Shown here one piece after another: positions 1-9,304 of a stretch of 64,000 bases of DNA. Below the pieces are notes generated by a model that worked only from the letters and a program-made list of their open reading frames with translations, had not been told where the DNA came from and made no database searches. This DNA is from Sphingomonas glacialis (lineage in GTDB: Bacteria > Pseudomonadota > Alphaproteobacteria > Sphingomonadales > Sphingomonadaceae), in contig NZ_BNAQ01000003.1 of NCBI RefSeq assembly GCF_014653575.1, forward strand, positions 310,001 to 374,000, read 5' to 3'. Made by a program: the position numbers and the translations under genes. Every line of letters begins with the position of its first letter. Position 1 is the stretch's first letter.

Positions 1-302
1 AAACGCCCGCCAAGGCGCTCGACTATCTGCTCGAGGAAGTCGATCTGGTGCTGGTGATGAGCGTCAATCCCGGTTTCGGCGGGCAGGCGTTCATCGAAAG
101 TTCGCTGCGCAAGATCGAGGCGATCCGCAAGATGATCGACAAGGGCGGCTACAGCGTCGATCTCGAAGTCGATGGCGGGATCGACCACGCCACCGCCCCA
201 CGCGCGATCGCCGCCGGGGCCGATGCGCTGGTCGCGGGCACGGCGACCTTCCGTGGCGGACCCGATGCGTACGCCGCCAACATCGCGGCCTTGCGTGGTT
301 AG
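1..302 (+). CDS. rpe: Ribulose-phosphate 3-epimerase, C-terminal part
   Basis: This enzyme interconverts D-ribulose 5-phosphate and D-xylulose 5-phosphate in the pentose phosphate pathway. Only the C-terminal half is inside the window; the reading frame is open from base 3. The family signature MSVNPGFGGQAF (phosphate-binding loop with catalytic context) is followed by LEVDGGI and AGADALVAGTATF, the second phosphate-binding motif. The stop at 300-302 overlaps a possible GTG start (295) of the next gene, so the two are probably co-transcribed. Identification is firm; the N-terminus cannot be judged. Confidence 0.95.
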   Translation, partial: TPAKALDYLLEEVDLVLVMSVNPGFGGQAFIESSLRKIEAIRKMIDKGGYSVDLEVDGGIDHATAPRAIAAGADALVAGTATFRGGPDAYAANIAALRG

Positions 303-2064
303 GAGCCGCGATCTGCCCCCGCTCGGCTCGCCGGCAGCGACGGATGAGGACATGCTGCGCGACAGCATCGACGAGGGCAAGCGGCTCGTCCGGCTGGGAG
401 GAGACAAGGGATTGTCGCTCGCCGAACGCCTCTCGGAGCGCTTTCACCGGCTGACCTGGAGCACGCCGATCCACGGGATGCGGCTGAAAGGCCGCCATCC
501 GCTCAAGCTCACCGCAGTCCCCGACGACCCCTTCTTGGGCGACGTCAAGCGCGGGAAGGCGTTGCTCGAGGGCACGCTGACCTTCCGCGGCGAAAGCCGC
601 GAGATCGCGACGCTCGATCTCGCCAAGCCCGATTTTTCGCGCGCCTTCAGCGACTATCTCCACAGCTTCGCCTGGCTGCGCGATCTCTCGACCGTCGCGA
701 CGCGCGCGCAGGCGACGCCGATCGCCGAAGCGCTGATGCGCAAATGGCTCGCGGTCCATGCCGAGAAGATCAGCGAACCCGCGTGGCGCGCCGATCTGTG
801 GGGTCGCCGGATCCTGTTCTGGACGGCGCACGCCCCGCTGATCCTGTCGTCGGCCGATCTCGTCTATCGCAGCAGCGTGCTCAACACGCTCGCGCGCGGC
901 GCACGGCATATCGATCGCGGCGCCGAAAAGGTCGCGCCTGGCGCACCGCGCATCGCGGCACTGTGCGGCGTCGTCGCGGCGGGCTTGCTGATCGCCGGCG
1001 GCGATCCGCGCCGCGCCGCGGTCGAGGCGGCGCTCGCCAAGGGGCTCGCGGTGTCGATCTTCGAGGATGGCGGCAATGTCGCACGCTCGCCATCGGCGCA
1101 AGTCGACATGGTGATGCTGCTCACCGCCTTGCGCGAAGTGTATGCCGCGCGCCAGATCGAGGCTCCCGCCTGCATCGCGAGCGCACTGGCGTCGCTGATG
1201 CCGGCATTGCTCGGCATCTGTCACGGCGACCGCGATGTCAGCAGTTGGCAGGGCGGCGGGCCGATCGGCGCCGATACGCTCGACCAGATCATCGCCGCCT
1301 CGGGTGTGCGCACGCGCCCGCTGCGCCAGGCGCGCGACTGGGGCTATCAGCGGCTCGCCGCGGGCAATGTCGTGGCGATCGTCGACGCCGCCCCGCCGCC
1401 GATCGCGCGGCTGGTCGAGGGCGGTTGCGCCTCGACGCTGGCGTTCGAACTGTCCGACGGGGCCAACCGCATCGTCGTCAATTGCGGCGGCGCGCGGACC
1501 GGGGTCTTCCAGCTTCCGCCCGCGCTCGCCGAGGGCTTGCGCACCACCGCGGCGCATTCGACGCTGATCGTCGGCGACAGCAATTCGACCGCGATCCATG
1601 CCGACGGCACGCTCGGTCGCGGTGTCGGCGAAGTCGAGCTCGCGCGCCAGGAGAGCGATGCCGGCAGCCGGATCGAGGCGAGCCATGACGGCTATGCGCG
1701 CCGCTTCGGCTTCCTCCACCGCCGCCAGATGACGCTGACTCGCGACGGCGCCGAGCTGCGCGGCGAGGACATGCTGCTGCCCGCGTCCAAGCGCCGCAAG
1801 CTGACCGCGACGGGCTTTGCGATCCGCTTCCATCTCGGGCTCGGCATCCAGGTCTCGCCGACCGCCGATGGCCTTGCCGCTTTGCTGCGGCTGCCCGGCG
1901 GCGGTCTGTGGCAGTTCCGCTGCCGCGGCGGGATGCTGGCGGTCGAGGAAAGCGTGTGGATCGACGCCGAGGGACGCCCGCGTGCGACGATGCAGCTCGT
2001 CGTCAGCGGCGAATCGCCCGCGGGCGGGGCGAACGTCAGCTGGGCGTTCAAGCGCGCCGGTTAA
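295..2064 (+). CDS. Heparinase II/III family protein
   Basis: About 589 residues if started at the GTG at 295, which overlaps the rpe stop; an ATG at 352 (protein beginning MLRDSIDEGKRL) is an equally credible start. The architecture is that of the heparinase II/III family: an alpha-helical N-terminal domain with conserved RFHRLTW and RLKGRHPL segments, and a C-terminal beta-sandwich beginning near the AAHSTLIV motif. Family members are polysaccharide lyases for uronic-acid polymers, but the bacterial house-keeping branch between rpe and purH has no proven substrate. No convincing signal peptide is visible from either start. A role in envelope polysaccharide turnover is inference only. Confidence 0.85.
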   Translation: MVRSRDLPPLGSPAATDEDMLRDSIDEGKRLVRLGGDKGLSLAERLSERFHRLTWSTPIHGMRLKGRHPLKLTAVPDDPFLGDVKRGKALLEGTLTFRGESREIATLDLAKPDFSRAFSDYLHSFAWLRDLSTVATRAQATPIAEALMRKWLAVHAEKISEPAWRADLWGRRILFWTAHAPLILSSADLVYRSSVLNTLARGARHIDRGAEKVAPGAPRIAALCGVVAAGLLIAGGDPRRAAVEAALAKGLAVSIFEDGGNVARSPSAQVDMVMLLTALREVYAARQIEAPACIASALASLMPALLGICHGDRDVSSWQGGGPIGADTLDQIIAASGVRTRPLRQARDWGYQRLAAGNVVAIVDAAPPPIARLVEGGCASTLAFELSDGANRIVVNCGGARTGVFQLPPALAEGLRTTAAHSTLIVGDSNSTAIHADGTLGRGVGEVELARQESDAGSRIEASHDGYARRFGFLHRRQMTLTRDGAELRGEDMLLPASKRRKLTATGFAIRFHLGLGIQVSPTADGLAALLRLPGGGLWQFRCRGGMLAVEESVWIDAEGRPRATMQLVVSGESPAGGANVSWAFKRAG

Positions 2065-2100
2065 GCCATGCTAGGTTGAATCTTGGGGGGTGAGCGGGCA

Positions 2101-2133
2101 GGGGACGCGCGAACGTTCCCCGGAGCCTGCCCC
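2101..2133 (+). promoter_or_regulatory. Stem-loop abutting the purH start codon
   Basis: In the 69-nt leader, GGCAGGGGA (2097-2105) can pair with TCCCC and CTGCC (about 2116-2131), giving a two-part stem that ends two bases before the purH ATG. The only ribosome-binding-like sequence, GGAG at 2121-2124, lies in the interruption of the 3' arm, so the fold could control ribosome access. It does not match a riboswitch class that I recognise and is short for a ZTP (pfl) riboswitch. Confidence 0.4.
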
Positions 2134-3699
2134 ATGACCGATATCCCCATCCGCCGCGCGCTTCTCTCGGTTTCCGACAAGACCGGGATCGTCGATCTCG
2201 CACGCGGTCTTGCCGACCACGGCGTCGAACTGGTGTCGACCGGCGGCACCGCCAAGGCGCTGCGCGATGCCGGGCTCGCCGTCCGCGACATCAGCGAGCT
2301 GACGGGTTTCCCGGAGATGATGGACGGTCGCGTCAAGACGCTGCACCCCAACGTCCATGGCGGCTTGCTCGCGGTGCGCGACGATGCGGCGCATGTCGCG
2401 TCGATGGAGGAACACGGGATCGGCGCGATCGATCTCGTCGTCGTCAATCTCTACCCGTTCGAAGCGACCGTCGCCAAGGGCGCCGAGCGCGACGAGGTGA
2501 TCGAGAATATCGACATCGGCGGCCCGTCGATGGTGCGCTCGGCCGCGAAGAACCACGCCTTCGTCGCGATCGTCACCGATCCGGCCGATTACGCGTTGGT
2601 GTCGGGCGGCAGCACGACGCTCGCCGACCGCCGCAAGCTCGCCACCAAGGCCTATGCCACGACTGCCGCCTATGACGGCGCGATCGCGACCTGGTTCGGC
2701 ACGGTCGATCAGGGCGAGGCTTTCCCGGAAACGCTGCCGATCACGCTCAAGCGCGGCCCCGAACTGCGCTATGGCGAGAACCCGCATCAGTCCGCGGCGT
2801 TCTACACGTCGGGCGGCACCGCCGCACGCGGCATCGGTCAGGCGCGGCAAGTGCAGGGCAAGGCGCTCAGCTACAACAACCTTAACGACGCCGACGCGGC
2901 GCTCGACCTCGTCAGCGAATTCCGCGATGCCGCGCCGACCTGCGTCATCGTCAAGCACGCCAATCCGTGCGGCGTCGCGACCGGCGCGTCGCTCGCCGAA
3001 GCGTATGAGGCCGCCTTCGCCTGCGACACCGTCTCGGCGTTCGGTGGGATCATCGCACTCAACCGCCCGCTCGACGGTGCGACGGCGCGCGCGATCGCGG
3101 GGATCTTCACCGAGGTCGTCGTCGCGCCCGATGCCGACGAGGAAGCGCAGGCGATCTTCGCCGCCAAGAAGAATTTGCGCCTGCTGCTGACCGGAGAACT
3201 TCCCGATCCCGCGCGCGCCGGCCTGCTGGCGAAGGCCATCACGGGCGGCTGGCTCGTCCAGACGCGCGACAATGCCAGCAATCCCGAATTGAAGGTCGTC
3301 ACCAAGCGCGCGCCGACCGAGCAGGAGCTGATCGACTGCCGCTTCGCCTGGACGATCGCCAAGCACGTCAAGTCGAACGCGATCGTCTATGCCAAGGACG
3401 GCAGCACCGCCGGGATCGGCGCGGGGCAAATGAACCGCCTCGAATCGGCACGCATCGCCGCATGGAAGGCGAAGGACGCCGCCGACAAGGCGGGCTGGCC
3501 GACCCCGCGCACGATCGGCTCGGCAGTCGCCTCGGACGCCTTCTTCCCCTTCGCCGACGGCTTGCTCGCCGCGGTCGAGGCAGGCGCCACTGCGGTGATC
3601 CAACCCGGCGGCTCGATCCGCGACGACGAGGTGATCGCCGCTGCCGACGCGGCCGGCCTCGCGATGGTGTTTACCGGGGTACGCCACTTCCGGCACTGA
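2134..3699 (+). CDS. purH: Bifunctional AICAR transformylase / IMP cyclohydrolase
   Basis: This 521-residue protein catalyses the last two steps of IMP synthesis: formylation of AICAR by 10-formyl-THF and cyclisation of FAICAR. The N-terminal cyclohydrolase (MGS-like) domain shows [21 protein letters not shown] and [13 protein letters not shown]. The transformylase domain carries [26 protein letters not shown] and the AFGGI segment, and ends in [10 protein letters not shown], the family C-terminus. Length is normal. The ATG at 2134 begins the conserved protein; longer in-frame starts run into the leader hairpin. The 3' end overlaps that of the convergent flippase gene by 29 bp. Confidence 0.97.
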   Translation: MTDIPIRRALLSVSDKTGIVDLARGLADHGVELVSTGGTAKALRDAGLAVRDISELTGFPEMMDGRVKTLHPNVHGGLLAVRDDAAHVASMEEHGIGAIDLVVVNLYPFEATVAKGAERDEVIENIDIGGPSMVRSAAKNHAFVAIVTDPADYALVSGGSTTLADRRKLATKAYATTAAYDGAIATWFGTVDQGEAFPETLPITLKRGPELRYGENPHQSAAFYTSGGTAARGIGQARQVQGKALSYNNLNDADAALDLVSEFRDAAPTCVIVKHANPCGVATGASLAEAYEAAFACDTVSAFGGIIALNRPLDGATARAIAGIFTEVVVAPDADEEAQAIFAAKKNLRLLLTGELPDPARAGLLAKAITGGWLVQTRDNASNPELKVVTKRAPTEQELIDCRFAWTIAKHVKSNAIVYAKDGSTAGIGAGQMNRLESARIAAWKAKDAADKAGWPTPRTIGSAVASDAFFPFADGLLAAVEAGATAVIQPGGSIRDDEVIAAADAAGLAMVFTGVRHFRH

Positions 3700-5233
3700 G
3701 CCCGGGGACGGGCAAGGCGGGCGTCTCGCCCGCCTTGCGCCGGAACAGCGCGCGATCCTCGGGCCGCGCTGCCCAGCGATACAGCACGAACAGATAGACC
3801 CCGGCGATCGCAGGGACGCCGATCGCGAGTTCGGCCCATTCGAAGCGGTGCGGCAACAGCGTGAAGCCGAACCCGACCGTCCCCGCCGCGAGCACCGCCC
3901 ACAGCATCGGCAGACGCCATCCGGCGACGCCCGCGCCGAGCAGCCGCGACAGATAGGTCGATTTGATGATCGACGTGATCCCGACTGAGACGAACAGCGC
4001 CACCGCCGGCCCCGCCGCCTGATACGCGACCGGCCAGCCGATCCATTGCATGGCGAAGATCAGCGCGAAGCTGAGCACGACCTGGAACAGCAACATCCCA
4101 ATCGAGATCGCGACGTTCTGCACGCGCGCGATATAGACGAGCGCCGATTCGCACACCGCCCCGGTCGAGGCTGCGGCTTCGGCGAGCAACAGGAAGGCGA
4201 GCGCCGCGGTCCCGGCGACGAATTGCGGGCCGACGGTCCCCATCACCGCTTCGCCCGGGATCGAGCCCATCAAGGCCAAGCCCGTCTGCGCGGCAAGGAT
4301 CCAGAACCCGACCTGGCGGACCTGGCTCGCGACGCCCGCGGTGTCGCCGCGAGCGAGGCTCGAGGTGATCACGGGGCCGAGGATCGGGTCGAAGCTCGTC
4401 TTGAGTTTGCCCGGGATCGAGGCGACTTGCTGCGCCATCCAGTAGATGCCGACGATTCGCGGCTCGAACATCAGGAACAGGATCGAGCGGTCGACATTGC
4501 GCGTCCCCCATTCGAGCGCATCGGCGCCCGCGAGCGGCGCATTGCGGCGGATCAGCGCGAAGGTGCGCCCGGGGTGCAGCCGCCAGCCGGTCGGGCGGCC
4601 ATAGCTGCGCAGGAACGGCACGATCGACGCGACGAGCGCGGCGGCCATCGACAGCATGTAGGCGAGCACCAGCCCGTCATGCGGCGCGATCGGATAGAGC
4701 AGCCCCGCCGCGATCGAGATCGTCCACGGCTCGATCACTGCGCGCGCGGTGACCGTCGCCTGGACGTTGCGGCGATAGGCGAGCGCGGCGAGCATGATGT
4801 CCGACCACGCGCTCGCAACGATGATGCATGGCAGGAAGCGCTCGAGCGCCGAGGGATTGCCGCCATGGAACATCACGTCGGGCATCAGCAGCAGGATCCC
4901 GCTCGCGCAGCCCGAGGCAATCGCCGCGACGACGAGGCAATCCCACACGATTTGAACATGCGGCCGCGCACTCTCCAAAATCGCGAGCGCGAGTCCGCGC
5001 TTCAACCCGAAGGTCGCGAGCAACGCCGCGACCTCGACGAACAGCACCGCGCGCGCGAAGGTGCCGAGCGTGTCGGGACCGTAGAGCCGCCCGGCGATAA
5101 ACAGGAACGGCAGCCGCGCGACGAGCCGCATCACGAAGCCGATGATGTTGGTCCGCCCACCCTTGGCGAGCGCATCGATCTCTTCGGTAGTTCGCCCGCT
5201 CGCCGTCGGCTCGAAGCCAGTCGTCGTCGTCAA
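3671..5233 (-). CDS. Polysaccharide flippase family membrane protein
   Basis: A 520-residue polytopic inner-membrane protein with about 12-14 hydrophobic segments, resembling the oligosaccharide flippases (Wzx/MVF-like) that move lipid-linked sugars across the membrane. The start chosen is a TTG at 5233 that overlaps the polA stop codon, giving a short hydrophilic leader before [21 protein letters not shown] later ATG (FVM) is possible. The last residues ([10 protein letters not shown]) are encoded by a 27-bp perfect hairpin, so the C-terminus appears to have grown into an intergenic palindrome. It is co-directional and probably co-transcribed with polA. Family assignment is moderately sure; the substrate is unknown. 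Confidence 0.8.
   Translation of the reverse strand: MTTTTGFEPTASGRTTEEIDALAKGGRTNIIGFVMRLVARLPFLFIAGRLYGPDTLGTFARAVLFVEVAALLATFGLKRGLALAILESARPHVQIVWDCLVVAAIASGCASGILLLMPDVMFHGGNPSALERFLPCIIVASAWSDIMLAALAYRRNVQATVTARAVIEPWTISIAAGLLYPIAPHDGLVLAYMLSMAAALVASIVPFLRSYGRPTGWRLHPGRTFALIRRNAPLAGADALEWGTRNVDRSILFLMFEPRIVGIYWMAQQVASIPGKLKTSFDPILGPVITSSLARGDTAGVASQVRQVGFWILAAQTGLALMGSIPGEAVMGTVGPQFVAGTAALAFLLLAEAAASTGAVCESALVYIARVQNVAISIGMLLFQVVLSFALIFAMQWIGWPVAYQAAGPAVALFVSVGITSIIKSTYLSRLLGAGVAGWRLPMLWAVLAAGTVGFGFTLLPHRFEWAELAIGVPAIAGVYLFVLYRWAARPEDRALFRRKAGETPALPVPGLSAGSGVPR
3712..3738. repeat. Perfect 12-bp-stem hairpin between purH and flippase
   Basis: GCAAGGCGGGCG (3712-3723) and CGCCCGCCTTGC (3727-3738) form a perfect inverted repeat with a 3-nt loop. 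It lies just after the purH stop but inside the 3' coding end of the opposing flippase gene. There is no T-tract on either side, so it is more like a REP-type palindrome than an ordinary intrinsic terminator, although it could block read-through in both directions. Confidence 0.75.
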
Positions 5234-7986
5234 TGCGCCGCGCCCCAGCTCAGGCCTGTGCCGATCTCGATGCCGAGCGGCACGCTGAGCACGATTGCCG
5301 GTTCGGCAGCGCTCGCCATGACATGCTCGATCACGGGCTTGGCCGCGGCGACATCGCCCTCGGGCAATTCGAACACGAGTTCGTCGTGGACCTGCAGCAA
5401 CATCCGCACATGCCCGAGCCCGGCGGCCTCGAGCGCGGGCCCCATCCGCACCATCGCACGCTTGATGATATCGGCCGAAGTGCCCTGGATCGGCGCGTTG
5501 ATCGCGGCGCGCTCGGCGCCCTGGCGCTCGTGCTGGAGCTTCGACGTGATCCGCGGGAAGTGCGTCTTCCGCCCGAACAGCGTCGCGGTGTAGCCCGTCT
5601 CGCGGACGAACTCGGTGGTCGCCGCGATATAGTTGCGGATGCCCGGGAAGCGCTCGAAATAGCGATCGATCATCGCCTGCGCTTCGTCGGCGGTCACATC
5701 GAGCCGCCCCGCCAGCCCCCAGCGGCTGATGCCGTAGAGGATCGCGAAGTTGATCGTCTTCGCCCGCCCGCGCGTATCGCGATTGACCTCGCCGAACAGC
5801 TCCATCGCGGTGAGGCTGTGGATGTCGTCGCCATTGGCGAACGCGGCCTTCAGCGCGGGGACGTCGGCCATGTGCGCGGCGAGCCGCAGCTCGATCTGCG
5901 AATAGTCGGCGGCGAGCAGGACGTTGCCCGGCTCGGCGACGAACGCGTCGCGGATCTGGCGGCCGATCTCGGTGCGGATCGGGATGTTCTGAAGATTCGG
6001 GTCGGTCGAGGACAACCGCCCGGTCTGCGCGCCGGTCAGCGAATAGGACGTGTGGACGCGCCCGGTCGCGGGGTTGATCTGCGCCTGGAGCGCATCGGTA
6101 TAGGTCGATTTGAGCTTCGACAGCTGGCGCCACTCGAGCACCTTCGTCGCGATGTCCTTGCCGGGCGAATCCTTGTCGGCAGCGATCCGCTCGAGCTCGG
6201 TCACGTCGGTCGAATAGACGCCCGACTTGCCCTTGCGGCCGCCCTTGATCCCCATCCGCTCGAACAGCACGTCGCCCAATTGCTTCGGGCTGCCGATCGT
6301 GAAGGCGCCGCCCGCGAGCGCGTGGATCTCGACTTCGAGCGCGCCGATCTGCTGCGCGAAATCGTTCGACAGGCTGCTGAGCTTTTCGCGATCGACCTTG
6401 ATGCCGTGCATCTCCATCTGCGCGATAACGGGCGCAAGCGGGCGATCGACCATCTCGTAGATGCGCGTCGCGCTCTCGGCGACGAGCCGCGGCTTGAAGC
6501 GCCGCCACAACCGCAACGTGACGTCGGCATCCTCGGCGGCGTAGCGTGTCGCCGCATCGAGATCGACTTCGTTGAAGCTGCGCTGCGACTTGCCGACGCC
6601 GACGACGTCCTTGAACGCGATGCAGCTGTGCGAGAGATGCGTCGCGGCGAGCTCGTCCATGCTGTGACCATGCAGGCCGGCATCGAGGTCGAAGCTCATC
6701 AGGATCGTGTCGTCATGCGGCGCAACCCCGACGCCGAGGCGTCCGAGCACGATCATGTCGTATTTGAGGTTATGCCCGATCTTGAGCACCGCAGGGTCCT
6801 CGAACAGCGGTTTCAGCTTGGCGAGCGCGACATCGCGGTCGAGCTGCACCGGCGTCTCGGCGAACAGCCCCGATCCGCCATGTGCGAGCGGAATGTAGCA
6901 TGCCTTGTTGGGCTGGAGCGCCATGCTCACCCCGACCAGTTCGGCGCGCGTCGCGTCGATGCCGGTCGTCTCGGTATCGATCGCGATCCAGCCCTGGTGG
7001 CGCGCCGCGGCGATCCAGCTGTCGAGTGCGGCTTCGTCGACCACGGTCTCGTAGCCGTCATGGTCGCACGGCGGATCCTGCTCGGTCGGCACCGACTTCG
7101 GCGCGGGTACCGGCGCATCGGCGACCGCCGACAGCTTGGCGAGCAGCGAGCGGAAGCCGTGATGTTCCAAGAACGCGCGCAAAGGGGCGTCGGGAATGCC
7201 CTTGAGCTCGAGATCCTCGAGCGGCTCGGGCAGCGCGACGTCGCATTTCAGCGTCACGAGTTCCTTCGACAGTCGCGCCATCGCGACATGTTCGATGAGG
7301 TTGTCGCGCAGCTTGCCTGCCTTCATTCCCGGCGCGGCGGCGAGCACCGCTTCGAGATCGCCATGCTCGAGGATCAGCTTGGCAGCGGTCTTGGGGCCGA
7401 CGCCGGGTACGCCCGGCACGTTATCGACGCTGTCGCCCATCAGCGCGAGCACGTCGCCGAGCTGCGCCGGCGTGATGCCGTGGAATTTCTCCGCGACATG
7501 CTCGGCGCCAAGGCGCCGGTTGTTCATCGTGTCGTACATGTCGAGACCGGGCTCGATCAGCTGCATCAGATCCTTGTCGGACGAGACGATCGTCACTTCC
7601 CACCCCTGCGCGAGCGCGGCGCGCGAATAGCAGGCGATGATGTCGTCGGCCTCCAATCCCTCGGTCTCGATGCACGGCAGCGAGAAGGCGCGCGTCGCAT
7701 CGCGGATCATCGGGAATTGCGGGACGAGATCCTCGGGCGGCGGCGGGCGCTGCGCCTTGTACTGGTCGTACAGCTCGTTGCGAAAGGTCTTCGACGATTT
7801 GTCGAGAATCACCGCCATATGCGTAGGGCCGTCGGCGGCATGGACTTCGTCGGCGAGCTTCCACAGCATCGTCGTATAGCCATAGACCGCGCCGACCGGC
7901 TCGCCATGCTTGTTGGTGAGCGGGGGAAGGCGGTGATAGGCGCGGAAAATGTATCCCGAGCCATCGACAAGATAGAGATGCGGCAT
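5230..7986 (-). CDS. polA: DNA polymerase I
   Basis: This 918-residue repair and Okazaki-fragment-processing polymerase has all three domains. The N-terminal 5'-3' exonuclease has LYLVDGSGYIFRAYH and GDSVDNVPGVPGVGPKTA. The 3'-5' exonuclease has the DTETTG Exo I motif, so proofreading is likely active. The polymerase domain has motif A (ADYSQIELRL), the finger segment with NFAILYGIS, and motif C (LQVHDELVFE). The ATG at 7986 begins the conserved MPHLYLVDGSG; the longer in-frame start at 8034 adds an unconserved 16 residues. The next gene starts within its stop codon. Confidence 0.97.
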   Translation of the reverse strand: MPHLYLVDGSGYIFRAYHRLPPLTNKHGEPVGAVYGYTTMLWKLADEVHAADGPTHMAVILDKSSKTFRNELYDQYKAQRPPPPEDLVPQFPMIRDATRAFSLPCIETEGLEADDIIACYSRAALAQGWEVTIVSSDKDLMQLIEPGLDMYDTMNNRRLGAEHVAEKFHGITPAQLGDVLALMGDSVDNVPGVPGVGPKTAAKLILEHGDLEAVLAAAPGMKAGKLRDNLIEHVAMARLSKELVTLKCDVALPEPLEDLELKGIPDAPLRAFLEHHGFRSLLAKLSAVADAPVPAPKSVPTEQDPPCDHDGYETVVDEAALDSWIAAARHQGWIAIDTETTGIDATRAELVGVSMALQPNKACYIPLAHGGSGLFAETPVQLDRDVALAKLKPLFEDPAVLKIGHNLKYDMIVLGRLGVGVAPHDDTILMSFDLDAGLHGHSMDELAATHLSHSCIAFKDVVGVGKSQRSFNEVDLDAATRYAAEDADVTLRLWRRFKPRLVAESATRIYEMVDRPLAPVIAQMEMHGIKVDREKLSSLSNDFAQQIGALEVEIHALAGGAFTIGSPKQLGDVLFERMGIKGGRKGKSGVYSTDVTELERIAADKDSPGKDIATKVLEWRQLSKLKSTYTDALQAQINPATGRVHTSYSLTGAQTGRLSSTDPNLQNIPIRTEIGRQIRDAFVAEPGNVLLAADYSQIELRLAAHMADVPALKAAFANGDDIHSLTAMELFGEVNRDTRGRAKTINFAILYGISRWGLAGRLDVTADEAQAMIDRYFERFPGIRNYIAATTEFVRETGYTATLFGRKTHFPRITSKLQHERQGAERAAINAPIQGTSADIIKRAMVRMGPALEAAGLGHVRMLLQVHDELVFELPEGDVAAAKPVIEHVMASAAEPAIVLSVPLGIEIGTGLSWGAAH

Positions 7987-8056
7987 TTGGCGGGGATAGC
8001 CCAAGCTTGGGGAAGCACAAAGCCCCCGCGTCACGCCATTCGCCGCTTATGCGCGG

Positions 8057-9154
8057 TTAGCCGCGATGGTTCGCAACGACGCTCGCCACCACCGCCTGCA
8101 TCAACGCCTGGCGCGCCGGGATCGGGCGCGGCGTGTCGCCGATCATGATCGCGATCGCGTAGCTGCTGCCGTCGGGCGCCATCAGCAAGCCGACATCGTT
8201 ATAGCCCGCGGTCCGCCCGGCGAGATCCTGCCCCGTGCCGGTCTTGTGGCCGAAGCTCCACCCCGGCGGCACCGCGCCGCGCATCCGCTGCTTGCCGGTG
8301 TGCGACGATTCCATCGTGCCGATCAGATACCGCGTCGACTCGGGCGAGAGCAGATCGCCGCGCTTCAACCGTGCAAGCGCACCGGCGATCGCCATCGGCG
8401 CGGCACCGTCCGGCGGATCGGCGACATAGCGCTCGAACGCGGCGACCCGGTCGGCGCGCGGCAGCCGGTTGCGCGCCAGCGCGAAGCCATTGCCGAACGC
8501 GTAGGACGGCTGCCACACCAGCCCCGCCGTCTGGCTTTGCAGCAAACGCTCGCCCGGGCCGAAGCGGATGTCGCCCAGGCCCTTGCGCTGAATGAAGTCG
8601 CGCACCGCATTCGGCCCGCCGACATAGCGCAGCAGCCGGTCGTTGGCGGTGTTGTCGCTCATCGTCAGCGCACGCTGGAGCAATTCGCCGACGGTCGTCG
8701 GATAGCCCTGATCGCCCTTGATCAGCGCGGCGATCGGCTGGTGGAACAGCGTGATATCGTCGCGGTACAGCGTCACCGGATCGGTCAGCCTGAGCCGCCC
8801 GCGGTCGCGATAGTCGAGCACCGTCATCGCCACCCACAATTTGCTGACGCTTTGCTGCGGCAGCAACTGGTCGCCGCCGGTATCGACCGACCAGCCGCGT
8901 TCGATGCTCCGCACCGCGATCCCGACGCGACCGTCGAACTGCCGCGCGAGCATCGCGACGTTGGCGACCAACGCCGATGGCGCGGAAACCGCCCGCGGGG
9001 CGGGCTGCGGGGCCGTCAGCGCCACCGTCCCGGGCGCAGCCGGCACGACGCGCGCGAGATGGACATTGGCGTCCTGTCCGCACGCGCACACAGCGGCGGT
9101 CAGGAGCAACGCGGCGGCAGGCTTGGGAAATCGATAGGGAAGGATACGCAACAC
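8057..9154 (-). CDS. Class A beta-lactamase-like lipoprotein
   Basis: A 365-residue serine hydrolase with a GTG start, an N-terminal hydrophobic segment and a plausible lipobox ending at Cys25 (TAAVCAC). Class A landmarks are present: SVSK at 102-105 (Ser70/Lys73 of the standard numbering), SDN at 166-168, Glu202 exactly 36 residues after the SDN serine (the Glu166 position) and KTG at 304-306. The omega-loop Asn170 equivalent is Gln206. This could be a functional periplasmic beta-lactamase or a related amidase without resistance function. It stands alone between polA and nadB, with no AmpR/LysR regulator beside it. Confidence 0.8.
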   Translation of the reverse strand: MLRILPYRFPKPAAALLLTAAVCACGQDANVHLARVVPAAPGTVALTAPQPAPRAVSAPSALVANVAMLARQFDGRVGIAVRSIERGWSVDTGGDQLLPQQSVSKLWVAMTVLDYRDRGRLRLTDPVTLYRDDITLFHQPIAALIKGDQGYPTTVGELLQRALTMSDNTANDRLLRYVGGPNAVRDFIQRKGLGDIRFGPGERLLQSQTAGLVWQPSYAFGNGFALARNRLPRADRVAAFERYVADPPDGAAPMAIAGALARLKRGDLLSPESTRYLIGTMESSHTGKQRMRGAVPPGWSFGHKTGTGQDLAGRTAGYNDVGLLMAPDGSSYAIAIMIGDTPRPIPARQALMQAVVASVVANHRG

Positions 9155-9304
9155 CGTCTTTCGTCCCGCTACTCAAACCCACGTTCGATCATGGCGGTAA
9201 GGCCAGATTGTGGTGGGGATATCCCCCGCCCCCCACGCTTGCGACGAAGCGTCGGGCATGCGGGACAAGACGATATCGCAGTGGGACCTGTCTATTCCGT
9301 GGAT

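Noticed and set aside
91..1833. 580-codon frame antisense to the heparinase II/III gene
   Set aside because: Composition is Arg/Ala/Asp-rich with no motif, and the plus-strand frame encodes a recognisable protein.
4046..5593. 515-codon plus-strand frame opposite the flippase and polA end
   Set aside because: The translated sequence is repetitive Arg/Asp/His and spans two real genes on the other strand; it is a codon-bias shadow.
3671..6508. Apparent 945-residue fusion reading from the flippase into polA DNA
   Set aside because: Only the part below 5233 looks like a membrane protein; the N-terminal part is polA read in another frame.
5233..8148. Long open frame (971 codons) on the strand opposite polA
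   Set aside because: It is the antisense shadow of polA in GC-rich DNA, is Arg/Asp/His-rich, lacks any family motif, and polA itself shows all its domains.
9155..9304. Gap between the beta-lactamase-like gene and nadB
   Set aside because: I looked for a tRNA, small RNA or short ORF and saw only a GC-rich near-palindrome (GGGGATATCCCCC); nothing supports a feature.
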